IMG/VR virus record: IMGVR_UViG_3300043409_001608
Coordinates: 1-33,492 of that record
DNA from: a virus
Length of the DNA: 33,492 bases
Direction: 5' to 3' (one strand)
Each line of letters begins with the position of its first letter. Position 1 is the first letter of the stretch. The translations under genes and the position numbers were made by a program. Of the stretch, positions 6,773-14,822 are shown one piece after another. Below the pieces are notes generated by a model, which saw only the letters and a list, made by a program, of their open reading frames with translations, was not told where the DNA came from and did no database searches.

Positions 6773-7882
6773 ATGGCGAACGAATTGGAATTGATGAGCG
6801 ACGACGTTGAACTAGTGCCGACGCGCCTTAGCGACGGTAACGCAGCGCTCGCCGCGCTCGTGCGAAGCGAAGTCGACGGGCAAGTAGCGACGGCGAAGCG
6901 CTACCCGCGCGACGTTATCCGATGCCTTAAGCGCATTCAGACGCTAGCGACGATGGACGAGGAAACGGCCGCCTCGTGCTTTTACACGTTGCCGCGCGGC
7001 GGGAAGACCGTTCAAGGCGAGTCGATCCGACTAGCCGAGCTTGTGCTAGCGAACTACCAAAACATTCGCGCCGGTACTCGCATCGTGGAAGTGTGCGCCG
7101 ATGAGGCTCACCCGCACGTCACAATTCAGGCCGTAGCCTACGACGTAGAAAATAACGCGAGCGTTACCGTGGAGAAGCGCCGCCGCATCACGCCGAAAAA
7201 GGAATGGCAGAAGGACCGCGACGCGCCGCCGAAATATAAGCCGATCGACGAAGACGATATACAGCTAGCCGTGAACGCTTGTTCGTCGATCGCTCTGCGC
7301 GACGCAATTTTTAGAATCATTCCGAAGGCGATCATCAGGCCGATTTACCTTGCTACGAAGCTGGTAGCCGTCGGCGACGCGAGCACGCTAGCCAACAAGC
7401 GCGCCGACGTGATCGAACGCCTAAAAAAAATGGGCGTAACGCAGGATCGAATTTTTGCCGCTATCGAAGTTACGCGCATCGAGGAAGTCGACTTAGACAA
7501 ACTCGAAGCGCTTATCGGCTTCGGTACGGCCGTGCGCGAAGGGGAATTGACGATCGACCGAGCATTCCCAGAGGTAGCGACGACCGGCGGCAAAGTCGGC
7601 GAGTCGAACGCCGCCGCGAGATTCGGCAAGAAGGCCGACGCACCGCCGAAGCTGACCGACGAAACGAAGGCCGCCGACAAGAAGACCGACGCAGCCCCGA
7701 CGGACTCCGCGACGAACGAACGGCTATTGCCGTGGGAGGCGCAAATATCGGAAGCGCCGACCGTGGCCGAACTCGACCGCATTTTGAGCAAGGCCGCCGA
7801 CGGTTCCGGCTTGAAGGCCGCCGAACTAAATAGCGTGATCGAATACACGAAGACCCGCCGCGAGCAGTTGAAGCAGAAATAG
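6773..7882 (+). CDS. Phage recombination-associated protein, candidate exonuclease partner
   Basis: 369 aa. I recognise the pattern of a widespread but uncharacterised phage family found next to RecE-type exonucleases: ATAKRYPRDVIRCLK near the N-terminus, then TLATMDEETAASCFYTLPRG, GESIRLAELV and later NACSSIALRDAIFRIIPKAI. The last 110 residues are a charged, Ala/Lys-rich linker and a short helical tail. A role as single-strand annealing protein or loader is inferred from the neighbour; there is no RecT, Erf or Sak signature that I can see. GGAG lies 8 nt before the ATG; a longer in-frame start at 6707 overlaps the exonuclease gene and lacks a ribosome binding site. Confidence 0.7.
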   Translation: MANELELMSDDVELVPTRLSDGNAALAALVRSEVDGQVATAKRYPRDVIRCLKRIQTLATMDEETAASCFYTLPRGGKTVQGESIRLAELVLANYQNIRAGTRIVEVCADEAHPHVTIQAVAYDVENNASVTVEKRRRITPKKEWQKDRDAPPKYKPIDEDDIQLAVNACSSIALRDAIFRIIPKAIIRPIYLATKLVAVGDASTLANKRADVIERLKKMGVTQDRIFAAIEVTRIEEVDLDKLEALIGFGTAVREGELTIDRAFPEVATTGGKVGESNAAARFGKKADAPPKLTDETKAADKKTDAAPTDSATNERLLPWEAQISEAPTVAELDRILSKAADGSGLKAAELNSVIEYTKTRREQLKQK

Positions 7883-7937
7883 ACCAAGCGACCGACGACG
7901 ACCACCACAACCACCAACAGCACAGGGACCGCAGGAC

Positions 7938-8954
7938 ATGAACACGACGACGACACAAGAAGCGCAGATCGTTAGCTACTCAGTAAGCGACGCCGCGATC
8001 GCAGAACTACGGGAGAAGCTGACCGGGCTAACCGCAGAAAGCCGCGAAGGTTACGAGCAAGTGAAGCAGGGTATCGGCGCTTGTCGCAAGCTGCGCGGCG
8101 AGATCGAAGAAACCCGCGTTGAACTTAAAGCCGAAGCGCTCGAATGGGGGCGCAAGGTAGACGCCGAGGCCGCGCGGTTAAAGTCGCAAATTGTCGAAAT
8201 CGAAAACCCATTGAAGGCCGCAAAGACCGAGGTAGACGAGCGAGCCGAGCGAGCACGCGAAGCCGCCGAACTGGCCGAGGCTAAAGCACTAGCCGACGCC
8301 GAGAAGGCCCGCCGCGAAGCCGAGGCCGCCGAAATGGCCGCAGCCCGCGCGGAACTGGCCGCGATGCGCCGCAAGATCGAAGAAGACCGCGCCGCCGACG
8401 AGCATCGCCGAGCCGACGAGCGCCGGGCGGAACTGGACAAGCAGCAGGCCGAGACCGCCGCCGTGGCCGCGAAGCAAGCCGCCGAAGCCGCCGCGCTGGC
8501 CGCCGAACGTGCCGCGCTGGCCGCCGAACGCAAGGCGATCGACGACGCAAAGAAGAAAGCCGCCGAAGAGGCCGCAGCCGCAGCCGCCGCAGCCGACCGC
8601 GAAGCATTCGAGCAGCAGGCCCGAGAGCAAGCCGAACGCGAAGCACGCGAACGCCTCGAAGCCGAACGCCGCGAAGCCGAGGCCGCCGCCGCACGAGCCG
8701 AGGCCAAACGACTCGAAGCCGAACGGGAGGCCGCCGCGCTTCGACCAGACGCCGCGAAGGTGCGAGCATACGCCGCCGCAATCATGGCCGTACCGCTTCC
8801 GACCTGCACGGCGACCGCCGGCGTTCATTTTGTCGCAAACCTAGCACTCCTCGTAAAGCAGGCCGCCGCACATTGCGAAGACTTCGCCGCGAGTAGCGAC
8901 GCGAAGCCGACGACCCGCCGCAAGACCAACGACAAGCAAACGAACCTTATCTAA
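7938..8954 (+). CDS. Long coiled-coil early protein
   Basis: 338 aa. After about 80 residues with a helical head (YEQVKQGIGACRKLRGEIEE), residues 85-275 are an almost uninterrupted Ala/Glu/Arg coiled coil. The last 60 residues have a folded-looking segment (VRAYAAAIMAVPLPTC) and a basic tail. The layout resembles DUF1351-like or recombination-region coiled-coil proteins of other phages, found next to exonuclease/annealing genes; this is similarity of architecture, not a motif match. Same operon as the recombination genes. Confidence 0.65.
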   Translation: MNTTTTQEAQIVSYSVSDAAIAELREKLTGLTAESREGYEQVKQGIGACRKLRGEIEETRVELKAEALEWGRKVDAEAARLKSQIVEIENPLKAAKTEVDERAERAREAAELAEAKALADAEKARREAEAAEMAAARAELAAMRRKIEEDRAADEHRRADERRAELDKQQAETAAVAAKQAAEAAALAAERAALAAERKAIDDAKKKAAEEAAAAAAAADREAFEQQAREQAEREARERLEAERREAEAAAARAEAKRLEAEREAAALRPDAAKVRAYAAAIMAVPLPTCTATAGVHFVANLALLVKQAAAHCEDFAASSDAKPTTRRKTNDKQTNLI

Positions 8955-8967
8955 GGGGGCCGGACTC

Positions 8968-9249
8968 ATGGACGAACCGACCGAAGCACAGGCCCGCGTT
9001 TACGCCTATTTTCTCGACTACATCGGGCGGCACGGAATACCGCCGACCGTGCGCGACGTAATGCTAGGTATGGGATTCAATAACCCGAACGCCGTAACCG
9101 GGAACATTGACGCGCTAATTCGCAAGGGCAAACTTCGACGCATTAACGCAAACCGTTCGCGCTCCGTTGTACCGACCGAGCAGGGCGCAACGTGCCCGAC
9201 GTGCGGCGCGGCGCAAGAACATCACCGCAAGGAGCTAGCCCAATCGTGA
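8968..9249 (+). CDS. LexA-like winged-helix DNA-binding protein
   Basis: 93 aa. Residues 5-70 follow the LexA N-terminal domain closely: TEAQARVYAYFLDYIGRHGI, PPTVRDVMLGMGF and NPNAVTGNIDALIRKGKLRR, with the basic wing end RSRSVVP. The peptidase half of LexA is absent; a short tail has CPTC and HH, a possible metal site. It is probably a regulator of phage or SOS-like promoters. GGGGG lies about 10 nt before the ATG. Confidence 0.8.
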   Translation: MDEPTEAQARVYAYFLDYIGRHGIPPTVRDVMLGMGFNNPNAVTGNIDALIRKGKLRRINANRSRSVVPTEQGATCPTCGAAQEHHRKELAQS

Positions 9250-9266
9250 GGAACGAAGAAACCAAC

Positions 9267-9497
9267 ATGCTAGCGCTCGTGAAAGGCGAGGAGCGCTACG
9301 TCTTCCTATACACCGACGCCCAGGCCGCCGAGGTACTGCAAACAATCGTCCGCTTCGCCAGCAACCCCGATTTATCTTTCACTTGGTACGACGCCGCCGT
9401 AGTCGCGACCAAGGTACGCAAGCAGGACGAAGAACAACGCGCGAAGAAGTGCGAAGCCGACGCGCTCAAAAAAAAGGGGGGGAGGCCGCCGCGATGA
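9267..9497 (+). CDS. Small protein of unknown function, possible frameshift donor
   Basis: 76 aa from the ATG at 9267. A GTG at 9246 overlapping the previous stop (GTGA) with AAGGAG upstream is an alternative that adds seven residues. The sequence has a strand-helix layout (RYVFLYTDAQAAEVLQTIVR) and a charged tail ending KKKGGRPPR. The run A8G7 at 9468-9482 contains A_AAA_AAG in the reading frame; a -1 slip there would continue into the membrane protein at 9494. No family recognised. Confidence 0.55.
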   Translation: MLALVKGEERYVFLYTDAQAAEVLQTIVRFASNPDLSFTWYDAAVVATKVRKQDEEQRAKKCEADALKKKGGRPPR

Positions 9498-9622
9498 TCG
9501 ACCACTACGCCGCCGCGATCGCAGGCTATGCGGTAATCGTCACCGTGGCCGCCGCGATCGTACTTACGAAGTTTGCAATCTGGACCGCCGCACTAATCAA
9601 ACCACGGAAGGCAAAGCGATGA
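9494..9622 (+). CDS. Single-span small membrane protein
   Basis: 42 aa. A hydrophobic stretch of about 22 residues (AAAIAGYAVIVTVAAAIVLT) followed by a short helix and a basic end (KPRKAKR) predicts one membrane span with the C-terminus inside. The ATG overlaps the previous TGA, and the G-run plus GGAGG upstream can serve as its ribosome binding site. It can also be reached by a -1 frameshift from the previous gene. The role is unknown; an early membrane protein could be an exclusion or anchoring factor. Confidence 0.6.
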   Translation: MIDHYAAAIAGYAVIVTVAAAIVLTKFAIWTAALIKPRKAKR

Positions 9623-9939
9623 GCACAGCACACGCACGAACCGCCGACCCGAGCACGTCACACGAGGCCGCGCGAAACATCGCCGGGCTACCGTCGGAGC
9701 TAGCCGTTTTGACCGCGCTAGCCGACGGCGAGGCGACCGACGAGCAAATAGCCGAGCGCGTGCAAGCCGGCCGGTTGCTAAACGGTTGGCCGAACTGGTC
9801 GCCGGGCAGACTTCGCGACGCGCGGCTATGTCTGCAACGTCGCGGCCTCGTGAAGCAAGTCACCGACGCCGACGGACGACCGATTCTAGGGCTGACCATG
9901 CGGAGCGGCAAAACACGAAAATGGCGACTAGCGACCTAG
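9619..9939 (+). CDS. Winged-helix phage protein
   Basis: 106 aa, ATGA overlap with the previous gene. It begins ARTADPSTSHEAARNIA, a signature start of a common phage family of small winged-helix proteins. A helix-turn-helix-like region follows (EATDEQIAERVQAG to SPGRLRDARLCLQRRGLVKQ), then a wing ending TRKWRLAT. It is probably DNA-binding; whether it is a regulator or a replication accessory is not known. Confidence 0.7.
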   Translation: MSTAHARTADPSTSHEAARNIAGLPSELAVLTALADGEATDEQIAERVQAGRLLNGWPNWSPGRLRDARLCLQRRGLVKQVTDADGRPILGLTMRSGKTRKWRLAT

Positions 9940-9983
9940 CCGCAGCAGACACCGACAGCACCAGCAACTAACGAGGTTTGATT

Positions 9984-10256
9984 ATGTTGGCACACCACAC
10001 CGCGAAGATAGACGACGAAACGCTACGCATGATGAAAGCAGAGATAGACCCCGAGACGGCAGCACAGGCGCGCGCCACGATGATAGCCGGCGCATTTATC
10101 GCCGACGAAATAAACCGACTAACAAACAACGTAGCCGGCGAATTTATCGCGCAGGCAATAAACCGACTGGCCCGCGCAATCGAAACGCTAGACATTCCGA
10201 GCAAGGCAGCACCGACCACACGGGCCGCCGCTAGTGCTCGACCGCCGACGCAGTAG
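9984..10256 (+). CDS. Small helical protein of unknown function
   Basis: 90 aa from the ATG at 9984 (CGAGG about 8 nt upstream; the TTG at 9978 is too close). Two related helical segments, AGAFIADEINRLTNN and AGEFIAQAINRLARA, look like an internal duplication. The tail is disordered (Ala/Pro/Thr). No family recognised; it lies between a winged-helix gene and the DNA methylase in the early operon. Confidence 0.55.
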   Translation: MLAHHTAKIDDETLRMMKAEIDPETAAQARATMIAGAFIADEINRLTNNVAGEFIAQAINRLARAIETLDIPSKAAPTTRAAASARPPTQ

Positions 10257-10303
10257 ACCGAACGAAGCGACCGACACCAACAACCGAAGCAGGAGCAACG
10301 CAG

Positions 10304-11383
10304 ATGCCCGAAGAAACCTTGACCACAGCGCCCGAGATAGACACGACGATAATTGACGCAATGGACCGCGTGCGACGAGTGAACGACGGCGAAGAACCGA
10401 GCAAAGTCTACGCCGAGCTTTTGAAATACCACGGCTACGAAGGATTATACGCAATCGCTTACAGCATGCGCGAGGCCGATCATAAAACACTAGCCCGCGC
10501 CTACATCGCCCAGCGCAAGACCGCCGCGCCCGTCGCTTCGCCGTTGAAGTGGCACGGCGGTAAATCGTATCTCGCCGCGAAGATCGTAGCCATGATGCCG
10601 ACCCACACGCACTACGTCGAACCGTTCGCCGGCGGCTTGTCCGTTCTACTCGCGAAAGAGTCGGAAGGCGTAAGCGAAGTCGTGAACGACGCGCACCGCG
10701 ACCTTACGAACTTTTGGGAAGTGCTAGGCTTGTGGGCTAGGTTTCTTCAATTCAAACGAGACGCCGAGGCAATCCCGTTCTCAGAGTCAGCGTATCGCCG
10801 CGCCGTAATACGACTCGCGAAGCCGTGGGCCGCAGCAACGACGCCCGCGAGCCTAGACGACGTGATAGAGCGCGCCGTTGCATTCTTCGTTGTATGCCGT
10901 CAATCACTGGCCGGCCGGATGAAGGGCTTTGCAACGCTCAGCCGCACGCGCACCCGGCGCGGCATGAACGAGCAGGCTAGCGCGTGGCTTACGACCGTTG
11001 ACGGACTCGACGCCGTGCATGAGCGCTTGCGCCGCGTTGTGATTCTCAACCGCGACGCGCTCGACGTGATCCGACAGCAAGACGGGCCGGAGACGCTGTT
11101 TTATCTCGACCCGCCTTACCTTCACGCGACCCGCGCCACGACCGGAGAGTATGCGCACGAAATGACCGACGAGCAGCACGCCGAACTACTGACCGTGCTA
11201 GGACAGATCAAAGGCCGCTTCTTGCTCAGCGGTTACCGCAGCGAAATCTACGACGAGGCCCACGCCGCTTACGACTGGAACCGCGCCGACTTCGACCTAC
11301 CGAATAACTCGGCAGGCGGCGAGACAAAGCGCCGCATGATCGAATGCGTCTGGACGAACTACGACCCCGCCGCAAGCGAGTAG
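10304..11383 (+). CDS. D12-class DNA N6-adenine methyltransferase (Dam-like)
   Basis: 359 aa. The SAM-binding motif PLKWHGGKSYLAAKIVAMMP (about 80-99) and VEPFAGG are followed by a target-recognition middle part and the catalytic DPPY (269-272), as in Dam and phage T4 Dam. About 75 residues precede the catalytic domain, longer than Dam, and may be a separate helical domain. It should methylate adenines, likely protecting phage DNA or marking an origin. The specificity cannot be read, but GATC-containing palindromes (GCGATCGC) are unusually frequent in this window. CAGGAG lies upstream of the ATG. Confidence 0.88.
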   Translation: MPEETLTTAPEIDTTIIDAMDRVRRVNDGEEPSKVYAELLKYHGYEGLYAIAYSMREADHKTLARAYIAQRKTAAPVASPLKWHGGKSYLAAKIVAMMPTHTHYVEPFAGGLSVLLAKESEGVSEVVNDAHRDLTNFWEVLGLWARFLQFKRDAEAIPFSESAYRRAVIRLAKPWAAATTPASLDDVIERAVAFFVVCRQSLAGRMKGFATLSRTRTRRGMNEQASAWLTTVDGLDAVHERLRRVVILNRDALDVIRQQDGPETLFYLDPPYLHATRATTGEYAHEMTDEQHAELLTVLGQIKGRFLLSGYRSEIYDEAHAAYDWNRADFDLPNNSAGGETKRRMIECVWTNYDPAASE

Positions 11384-11388
11384 AGAAC

Positions 11389-11628
11389 ATGGCCCGGCTA
11401 TCAAAAGACGAACGCGACCGAATCAGCGCCGTTGAGGCTTGCAAAGAACTGACGGCGCTGTTGTCGCCCCTCGTGGGCTTCCCCCTGCACCTCGAAGCGA
11501 TAGCCGGGCCGTTTCTCAAACCAGGGGCCGCGATGAGCCTAGCGAGCGCCCAGGCCGCAATAGAGACGCTCAGGAAGACGACAACCACAGCAGCACGGAA
11601 TAGCAGCACAGGAAGAAAACCGGAATGA
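11389..11628 (+). CDS. Small protein of unknown function
   Basis: 79 aa from the ATG at 11389, 5 nt after the methylase stop, with only a weak purine-rich ribosome binding site. A helical N-terminus (LSKDERDRISAVEACKELTA) is followed by a central hydrophobic stretch and a Thr/Ser-rich tail. It overlaps the next gene by ATGA, so it is probably translated with the replication initiator. Confidence 0.5.
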   Translation: MARLSKDERDRISAVEACKELTALLSPLVGFPLHLEAIAGPFLKPGAAMSLASAQAAIETLRKTTTTAARNSSTGRKPE

Positions 11629-12482
11629 GCAAGAACCGCGACCACGCATATAACCCGTTGCTTAAAAGCTATCCCGACAGCGACAAGGTTAACGACGTAT
11701 CGGAAGGGGCCGAGTGCTTGTACTGCCGATTGATCGCGCAGAGCGACGACGCAGGCCGGTACTCAGCCGAGCCGCTTTGGGTCTTGGCGCGATTATTTAC
11801 TACCCGAATGGCACACGGGTTGAATGCCGAAGCCGTCGCGGAACGCATCGACGAGTTAGCCCGCGTCGGGCTTATTGAGCTATACGAAGTGGGGGGAAAG
11901 CGATACCTGCAAATCGTTGACGTTTTCAAGACGGTACGGAAGGACGTTAAGCAGAAATTCGTTTACCCGCAACCACTTACCGAAAGAGTAACGGATACGG
12001 CCCGCGTGCGTAACGGATACGGCCCGCTAGACCAGACCAGACCAGACCTAGAACTAGAACAGACCTTTAAGAACCCGACCACCGAGCCGCCAACGAAGCG
12101 CGCGCCAGCAGCAACCGAGTCGCCGAAAGAAAGTCGGGCTTCTAAAAATTCGATTCTGACGCCGGAAGCGCTCGCCGACCTGCACAAGCTACGAGCGTGG
12201 TATGAGCACGAGCAGGCCCGCCCCGACTCGAAGGTAGAGGCGAGCGAATCATTCTGGACGAATACCCAGGCCGCCGCCGCGAAGGCGAGCACCGCCGAGG
12301 GAATCGCCGACCGCGTGGCGCTTTTCAAATTCATCGTATTTGGGCGCAAGTGGAGCTACCTACGCGCCGCCGACGACGAGCTAGCCGCAAGTCTACGGCT
12401 ATCGCTCAACCGAGCCGACCGCAACGCAAGCGCGGCATTTTTGGAACAGCTAAGCACTATCGGCAACATGCCCAAGGAGTAG
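11625..12482 (+). CDS. Phage replication initiator-like protein
   Basis: 285 aa. Residues 1-110 form a winged-helix-like domain (ECLYCRLIAQSDDAGRY, AERIDELARVGLIELYEV, KRYLQIVDVFKTV) typical of phage replication O-type and DnaD-like proteins. A low-complexity linker with QTRPDLELEQT follows, then a helical C-terminal domain. The linker DNA carries 18-bp direct repeats in different reading frames, resembling the origin inside the lambda O gene. No helicase or DnaC-type loader was recognised nearby, so the host helicase would be recruited. Confidence 0.65.
   Translation: MSKNRDHAYNPLLKSYPDSDKVNDVSEGAECLYCRLIAQSDDAGRYSAEPLWVLARLFTTRMAHGLNAEAVAERIDELARVGLIELYEVGGKRYLQIVDVFKTVRKDVKQKFVYPQPLTERVTDTARVRNGYGPLDQTRPDLELEQTFKNPTTEPPTKRAPAATESPKESRASKNSILTPEALADLHKLRAWYEHEQARPDSKVEASESFWTNTQAAAAKASTAEGIADRVALFKFIVFGRKWSYLRAADDELAASLRLSLNRADRNASAAFLEQLSTIGNMPKE
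11988..12027 (+). repeat. Two 18-bp direct repeats inside the initiator gene (candidate iterons)
   Basis: GTAACGGATACGGCCCGC occurs at 11988-12005 and 12010-12027, a 22-bp period (about two helical turns, not a multiple of three). A run of CAGAC-type pentamers follows directly at about 12030-12047. Because the copies are read in different frames, the repeat is conserved as DNA rather than protein, as expected for initiator-binding sites. Confidence 0.55.
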
Positions 12483-12487
12483 GAACG

Positions 12488-12724
12488 ATGGCAAAGGGAC
12501 AACCCGCGCACCGCATGGCGCTAGTATTCGCCGCCGATCGAATCGAAGACGCCAAGCAACGCGCCAGACAGCTAGAGCGCCGAGAATTCAAGCGACGCGA
12601 GCACATGCACGAGAAAGACCGAGCAGCAACCGCCGACCGACTTTCTACGCTTGCGACAATCCAGAACTGCCTAGAAGCCGCCGCGCAAGCGATCGAACAG
12701 CACCGAAGCACCGACCCGAACTAA
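12488..12724 (+). CDS. Small charged helical protein
   Basis: 78 aa, start chosen by AAGGAG ahead of the ATG at 12488. It is nearly all helix and highly charged (DAKQRARQLERREFKRREHMHEKD), likely a coiled coil or nucleic-acid-binding accessory. It lies directly behind the initiator gene. No family recognised. Confidence 0.55.
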   Translation: MAKGQPAHRMALVFAADRIEDAKQRARQLERREFKRREHMHEKDRAATADRLSTLATIQNCLEAAAQAIEQHRSTDPN

Positions 12725-12758
12725 CGCCGCAACCGCAACCCCACGAAAGACTAGAACC

Positions 12759-13481
12759 ATGCACGACAGACCCCCCGCGAATTGTTGCAATCATCACGAG
12801 GGCGCGAGCGCCGAGGCCGCGCAGAACATCACGAGCGCCGAAGCGCGACACGAGTACGGCGAGCCGCCGCCGTTCATGCCGGGCGACGTGCTCACCTACG
12901 CCGAAGGTTCGACCGCCTGCCCGTTTGAGATTGTCGATTGTGTTAAGCAAGTGGCACACGGCTACATCCCGTGGATTGTCACCGAGCAAGACGGAACGCG
13001 CCATTACGCGAAAGACCTTAAGCTAGTTCGCAGCGCCGCAGAGCGCCAAGCCGCCGCAGCAGCGCCGACCGTTCCCGAGACGAGGGAGACGCACACCGCC
13101 GCCGATCGGTTCGCCGACGCGATCATAGACGCCGCGCAGGAGTGGGAGCGACATAGCGACACCGCCGCGAGCGAATTGATTAAGTATCTAAACAAGCAAC
13201 TATCGCCGTTCTACGCTACCGCGTACTCCGACGGTTACGCCGCCGGACACAATGTCGCGCTGGACAAAATCCGAGCCGCGAACGCGCTAGCCAAGGCCGC
13301 CGAAGACGCGATTCTCGTACTACGCGAACGAGCCGCCGACCGTCAAAACCGAATCATAGACCTAGAACGCGAAGCGAACGAATTGCGCATTCGCATAGCA
13401 AACGCGCGCTATCAGTTGGAGGAGCAGCAGCACACAATCGCCGCGCTAAAGCACGACCAGAGCAAAGGGGGTGCGCGTTGA
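12759..13481 (+). CDS. Early protein with C-terminal coiled coil
   Basis: 240 aa. Residues 30-90 form a beta-rich module (FMPGDVLTYAEG, PFEIVDCVKQVAHGYIPWIV), possibly SH3-like, followed by an Ala/Thr linker. Residues 170-235 are a coiled coil (DRQNRIIDLEREANELRIRI). A Cys/His-rich start (NCCNHH) could bind metal. Its TGA overlaps the TTG start of the resolvase gene. Function unknown. Confidence 0.6.
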   Translation: MHDRPPANCCNHHEGASAEAAQNITSAEARHEYGEPPPFMPGDVLTYAEGSTACPFEIVDCVKQVAHGYIPWIVTEQDGTRHYAKDLKLVRSAAERQAAAAAPTVPETRETHTAADRFADAIIDAAQEWERHSDTAASELIKYLNKQLSPFYATAYSDGYAAGHNVALDKIRAANALAKAAEDAILVLRERAADRQNRIIDLEREANELRIRIANARYQLEEQQHTIAALKHDQSKGGAR

Positions 13482-13990
13482 AAATCCTAGCACTCGACCC
13501 CGCGCTAGTTTGCGGCTTCGCTCACAGCGACGGCGCTAGCGGAGTTTGGAACCTTGCCGAAGGAGGGACCGGGCACAACGGCTTGCGCCTCGTGCGCTTC
13601 CGCGACCAACTACGCCGAGCGCTAGCGCTTTGGGCTTGCGATCTTATTGCCTACGAAGATGCCGGCTTTGGTTCGCCGAACCCGAACATTCAAGCGATGC
13701 ACAACGAGTTGCGCGGAATTATAAAACTCGTCGCCGCCGAGGCCGGAGGCGTCGCGACCGTCGGCTACGTTCCTACGTCGATTAAAAAGTTTGCGACCGG
13801 AGACGGACGCGCGAAGAAACCGGCGATGATCGCCGCCTACGCGCGGCACTATCCAGAGCAACAAATTATGGACGACAACCACGCCGACGCGCTTTGGCTT
13901 CTGCGCTTCGCCGAGCACCGAGCGAGCGAAGAACAAACGCACGGCGTTGCTATCACGAAGAAAAAAAGACGCGACCCGCTCAGGCGCTAA
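13478..13990 (+). CDS. RuvC-like Holliday junction resolvase
   Basis: 170 aa with an RNase H fold and the RuvC order of acidic residues: D7 (LALDPA), E60 (IAYED), then D133 and D137 in DDNHADALW. These coordinate the metals that nick Holliday and branched DNA, which a phage needs for recombination and for clearing DNA before packaging. It starts at TTG 13478 overlapping the previous TGA, behind AAAGGGGG. It is the last gene before the terminator at 14024, closing the early operon. Confidence 0.8.
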   Translation: MKILALDPALVCGFAHSDGASGVWNLAEGGTGHNGLRLVRFRDQLRRALALWACDLIAYEDAGFGSPNPNIQAMHNELRGIIKLVAAEAGGVATVGYVPTSIKKFATGDGRAKKPAMIAAYARHYPEQQIMDDNHADALWLLRFAEHRASEEQTHGVAITKKKRRDPLRR

Positions 13991-14023
13991 GCGATCGCCG
14001 CGCCGCCGAACTTTGCACTATTT

Positions 14024-14055
14024 AGCCCGCTAGGAGCGATTCTAGCGGGCTTTTC
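14024..14055 (+). terminator. Strong intrinsic terminator closing the early operon
   Basis: Perfect 10-bp stem AGCCCGCTAG / CTAGCGGGCT with an 8-nt loop, followed by TTTT. It lies 33 nt after the resolvase stop. The next ATG (14057) is only a few bases beyond it. Confidence 0.85.
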
Positions 14056-14056
14056 T

Positions 14057-14392
14057 ATGCGCCGACGGTTACCGCCGAGGCCGCGCGACTACTGGACAGG
14101 CGCAACTATTCAAATCGGGAGAGGTTGCCCAAGATTATTAGACGACCTGCACCGCCGCACGCCCGGTTGCGACTTTATGCCCCTCGTTCCGACCGCCGCC
14201 GGCTTCCGAATCACAGGCCCGCTAGCGATCGGACGCAGCGCGGTAGCGATCGACGGTTACGACTTCGAGCAGATCGCCGCCAAGGTTATCGAGCGTTGGC
14301 GAGCGCTGGCATTCGAGACGACGGGCGGCGAGTGCCGCGAAGCGACCGACGCACAAATAGAAATCACTTTAGGGAGGCCGCCGCGTGATTGA
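14057..14392 (+). CDS. Protein of unknown function directly after the terminator
   Basis: 111 aa if the ATG at 14057 is used, but that ATG follows the T-run of a terminator and has no ribosome binding site. A shorter form from a downstream start, such as the ATG at 14177, is possible. The N-terminus is Arg/Pro-rich; the rest looks folded (FRITGPLAIGRSAVAIDGYD, then a helix with IERWRALAF). No family recognised. Its end overlaps the next gene by 8 nt. Confidence 0.5.
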   Translation: MRRRLPPRPRDYWTGATIQIGRGCPRLLDDLHRRTPGCDFMPLVPTAAGFRITGPLAIGRSAVAIDGYDFEQIAAKVIERWRALAFETTGGECREATDAQIEITLGRPPRD

Positions 14393-14765
14393 GTACATGC
14401 AAGCAGGTTACGCCGCCGCAACATCGCCGACGAATTTTAGAATTATCTTCGCCGTGCTCGTGGCCGCCGTCGGCGCTTATCTGGCATTCGGCGAGCACCT
14501 AGCCGCATGGTGGAAGAAGACGCAAGCCGACATTGCCGCGAAGAAGACCACGAGCAGCAGCGCCAAGGCCGCCGACGCCAACGCCGACCTCGTGGCAGGC
14601 TTCGAGCACGTTCTAGCGCTGAAGGTAATTCAAGAGCGCCAGCAACTACGCAGCCCCGAAGAAATCGAAGCCGCTTTTATGGCCGGCCTTAGTTCGATTT
14701 ATAAGCCGAGCACGACGCCGACGAAGACGCCGAGCGCCGACCTTCCGCCGCTTAGTTCCATGTAG
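14385..14765 (+). CDS. Single-span membrane protein
   Basis: 126 aa from GTG 14385 with AGGGAGG 7 nt upstream. Residues 18-40 (FRIIFAVLVAAVGAYLAFGE) form one membrane span; the remainder is a soluble helical part (ADLVAGFEHVLALKVIQERQ) and a Pro/Thr-rich tail. It is the first clear member of a row of small membrane proteins flanking a cysteine peptidase, probably a lysis or envelope-acting cassette. It could be a holin-type or anchor protein; the sequence does not decide. Confidence 0.6.
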   Translation: MIEYMQAGYAAATSPTNFRIIFAVLVAAVGAYLAFGEHLAAWWKKTQADIAAKKTTSSSAKAADANADLVAGFEHVLALKVIQERQQLRSPEEIEAAFMAGLSSIYKPSTTPTKTPSADLPPLSSM

Positions 14766-14822
14766 AGCGCCAGACGCCCGACCGACCGACACGAGAACAC
14801 GACCACAACGGAAGCCGCAGAC

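Noticed and set aside
8051-8809. Long open frame on the - strand opposite the coiled-coil gene (252 codons)
   Set aside because: It is Ala/Ser/Arg monotony created by reading GCC/GAG repeats backwards; no ribosome binding site and no fold-like pattern.
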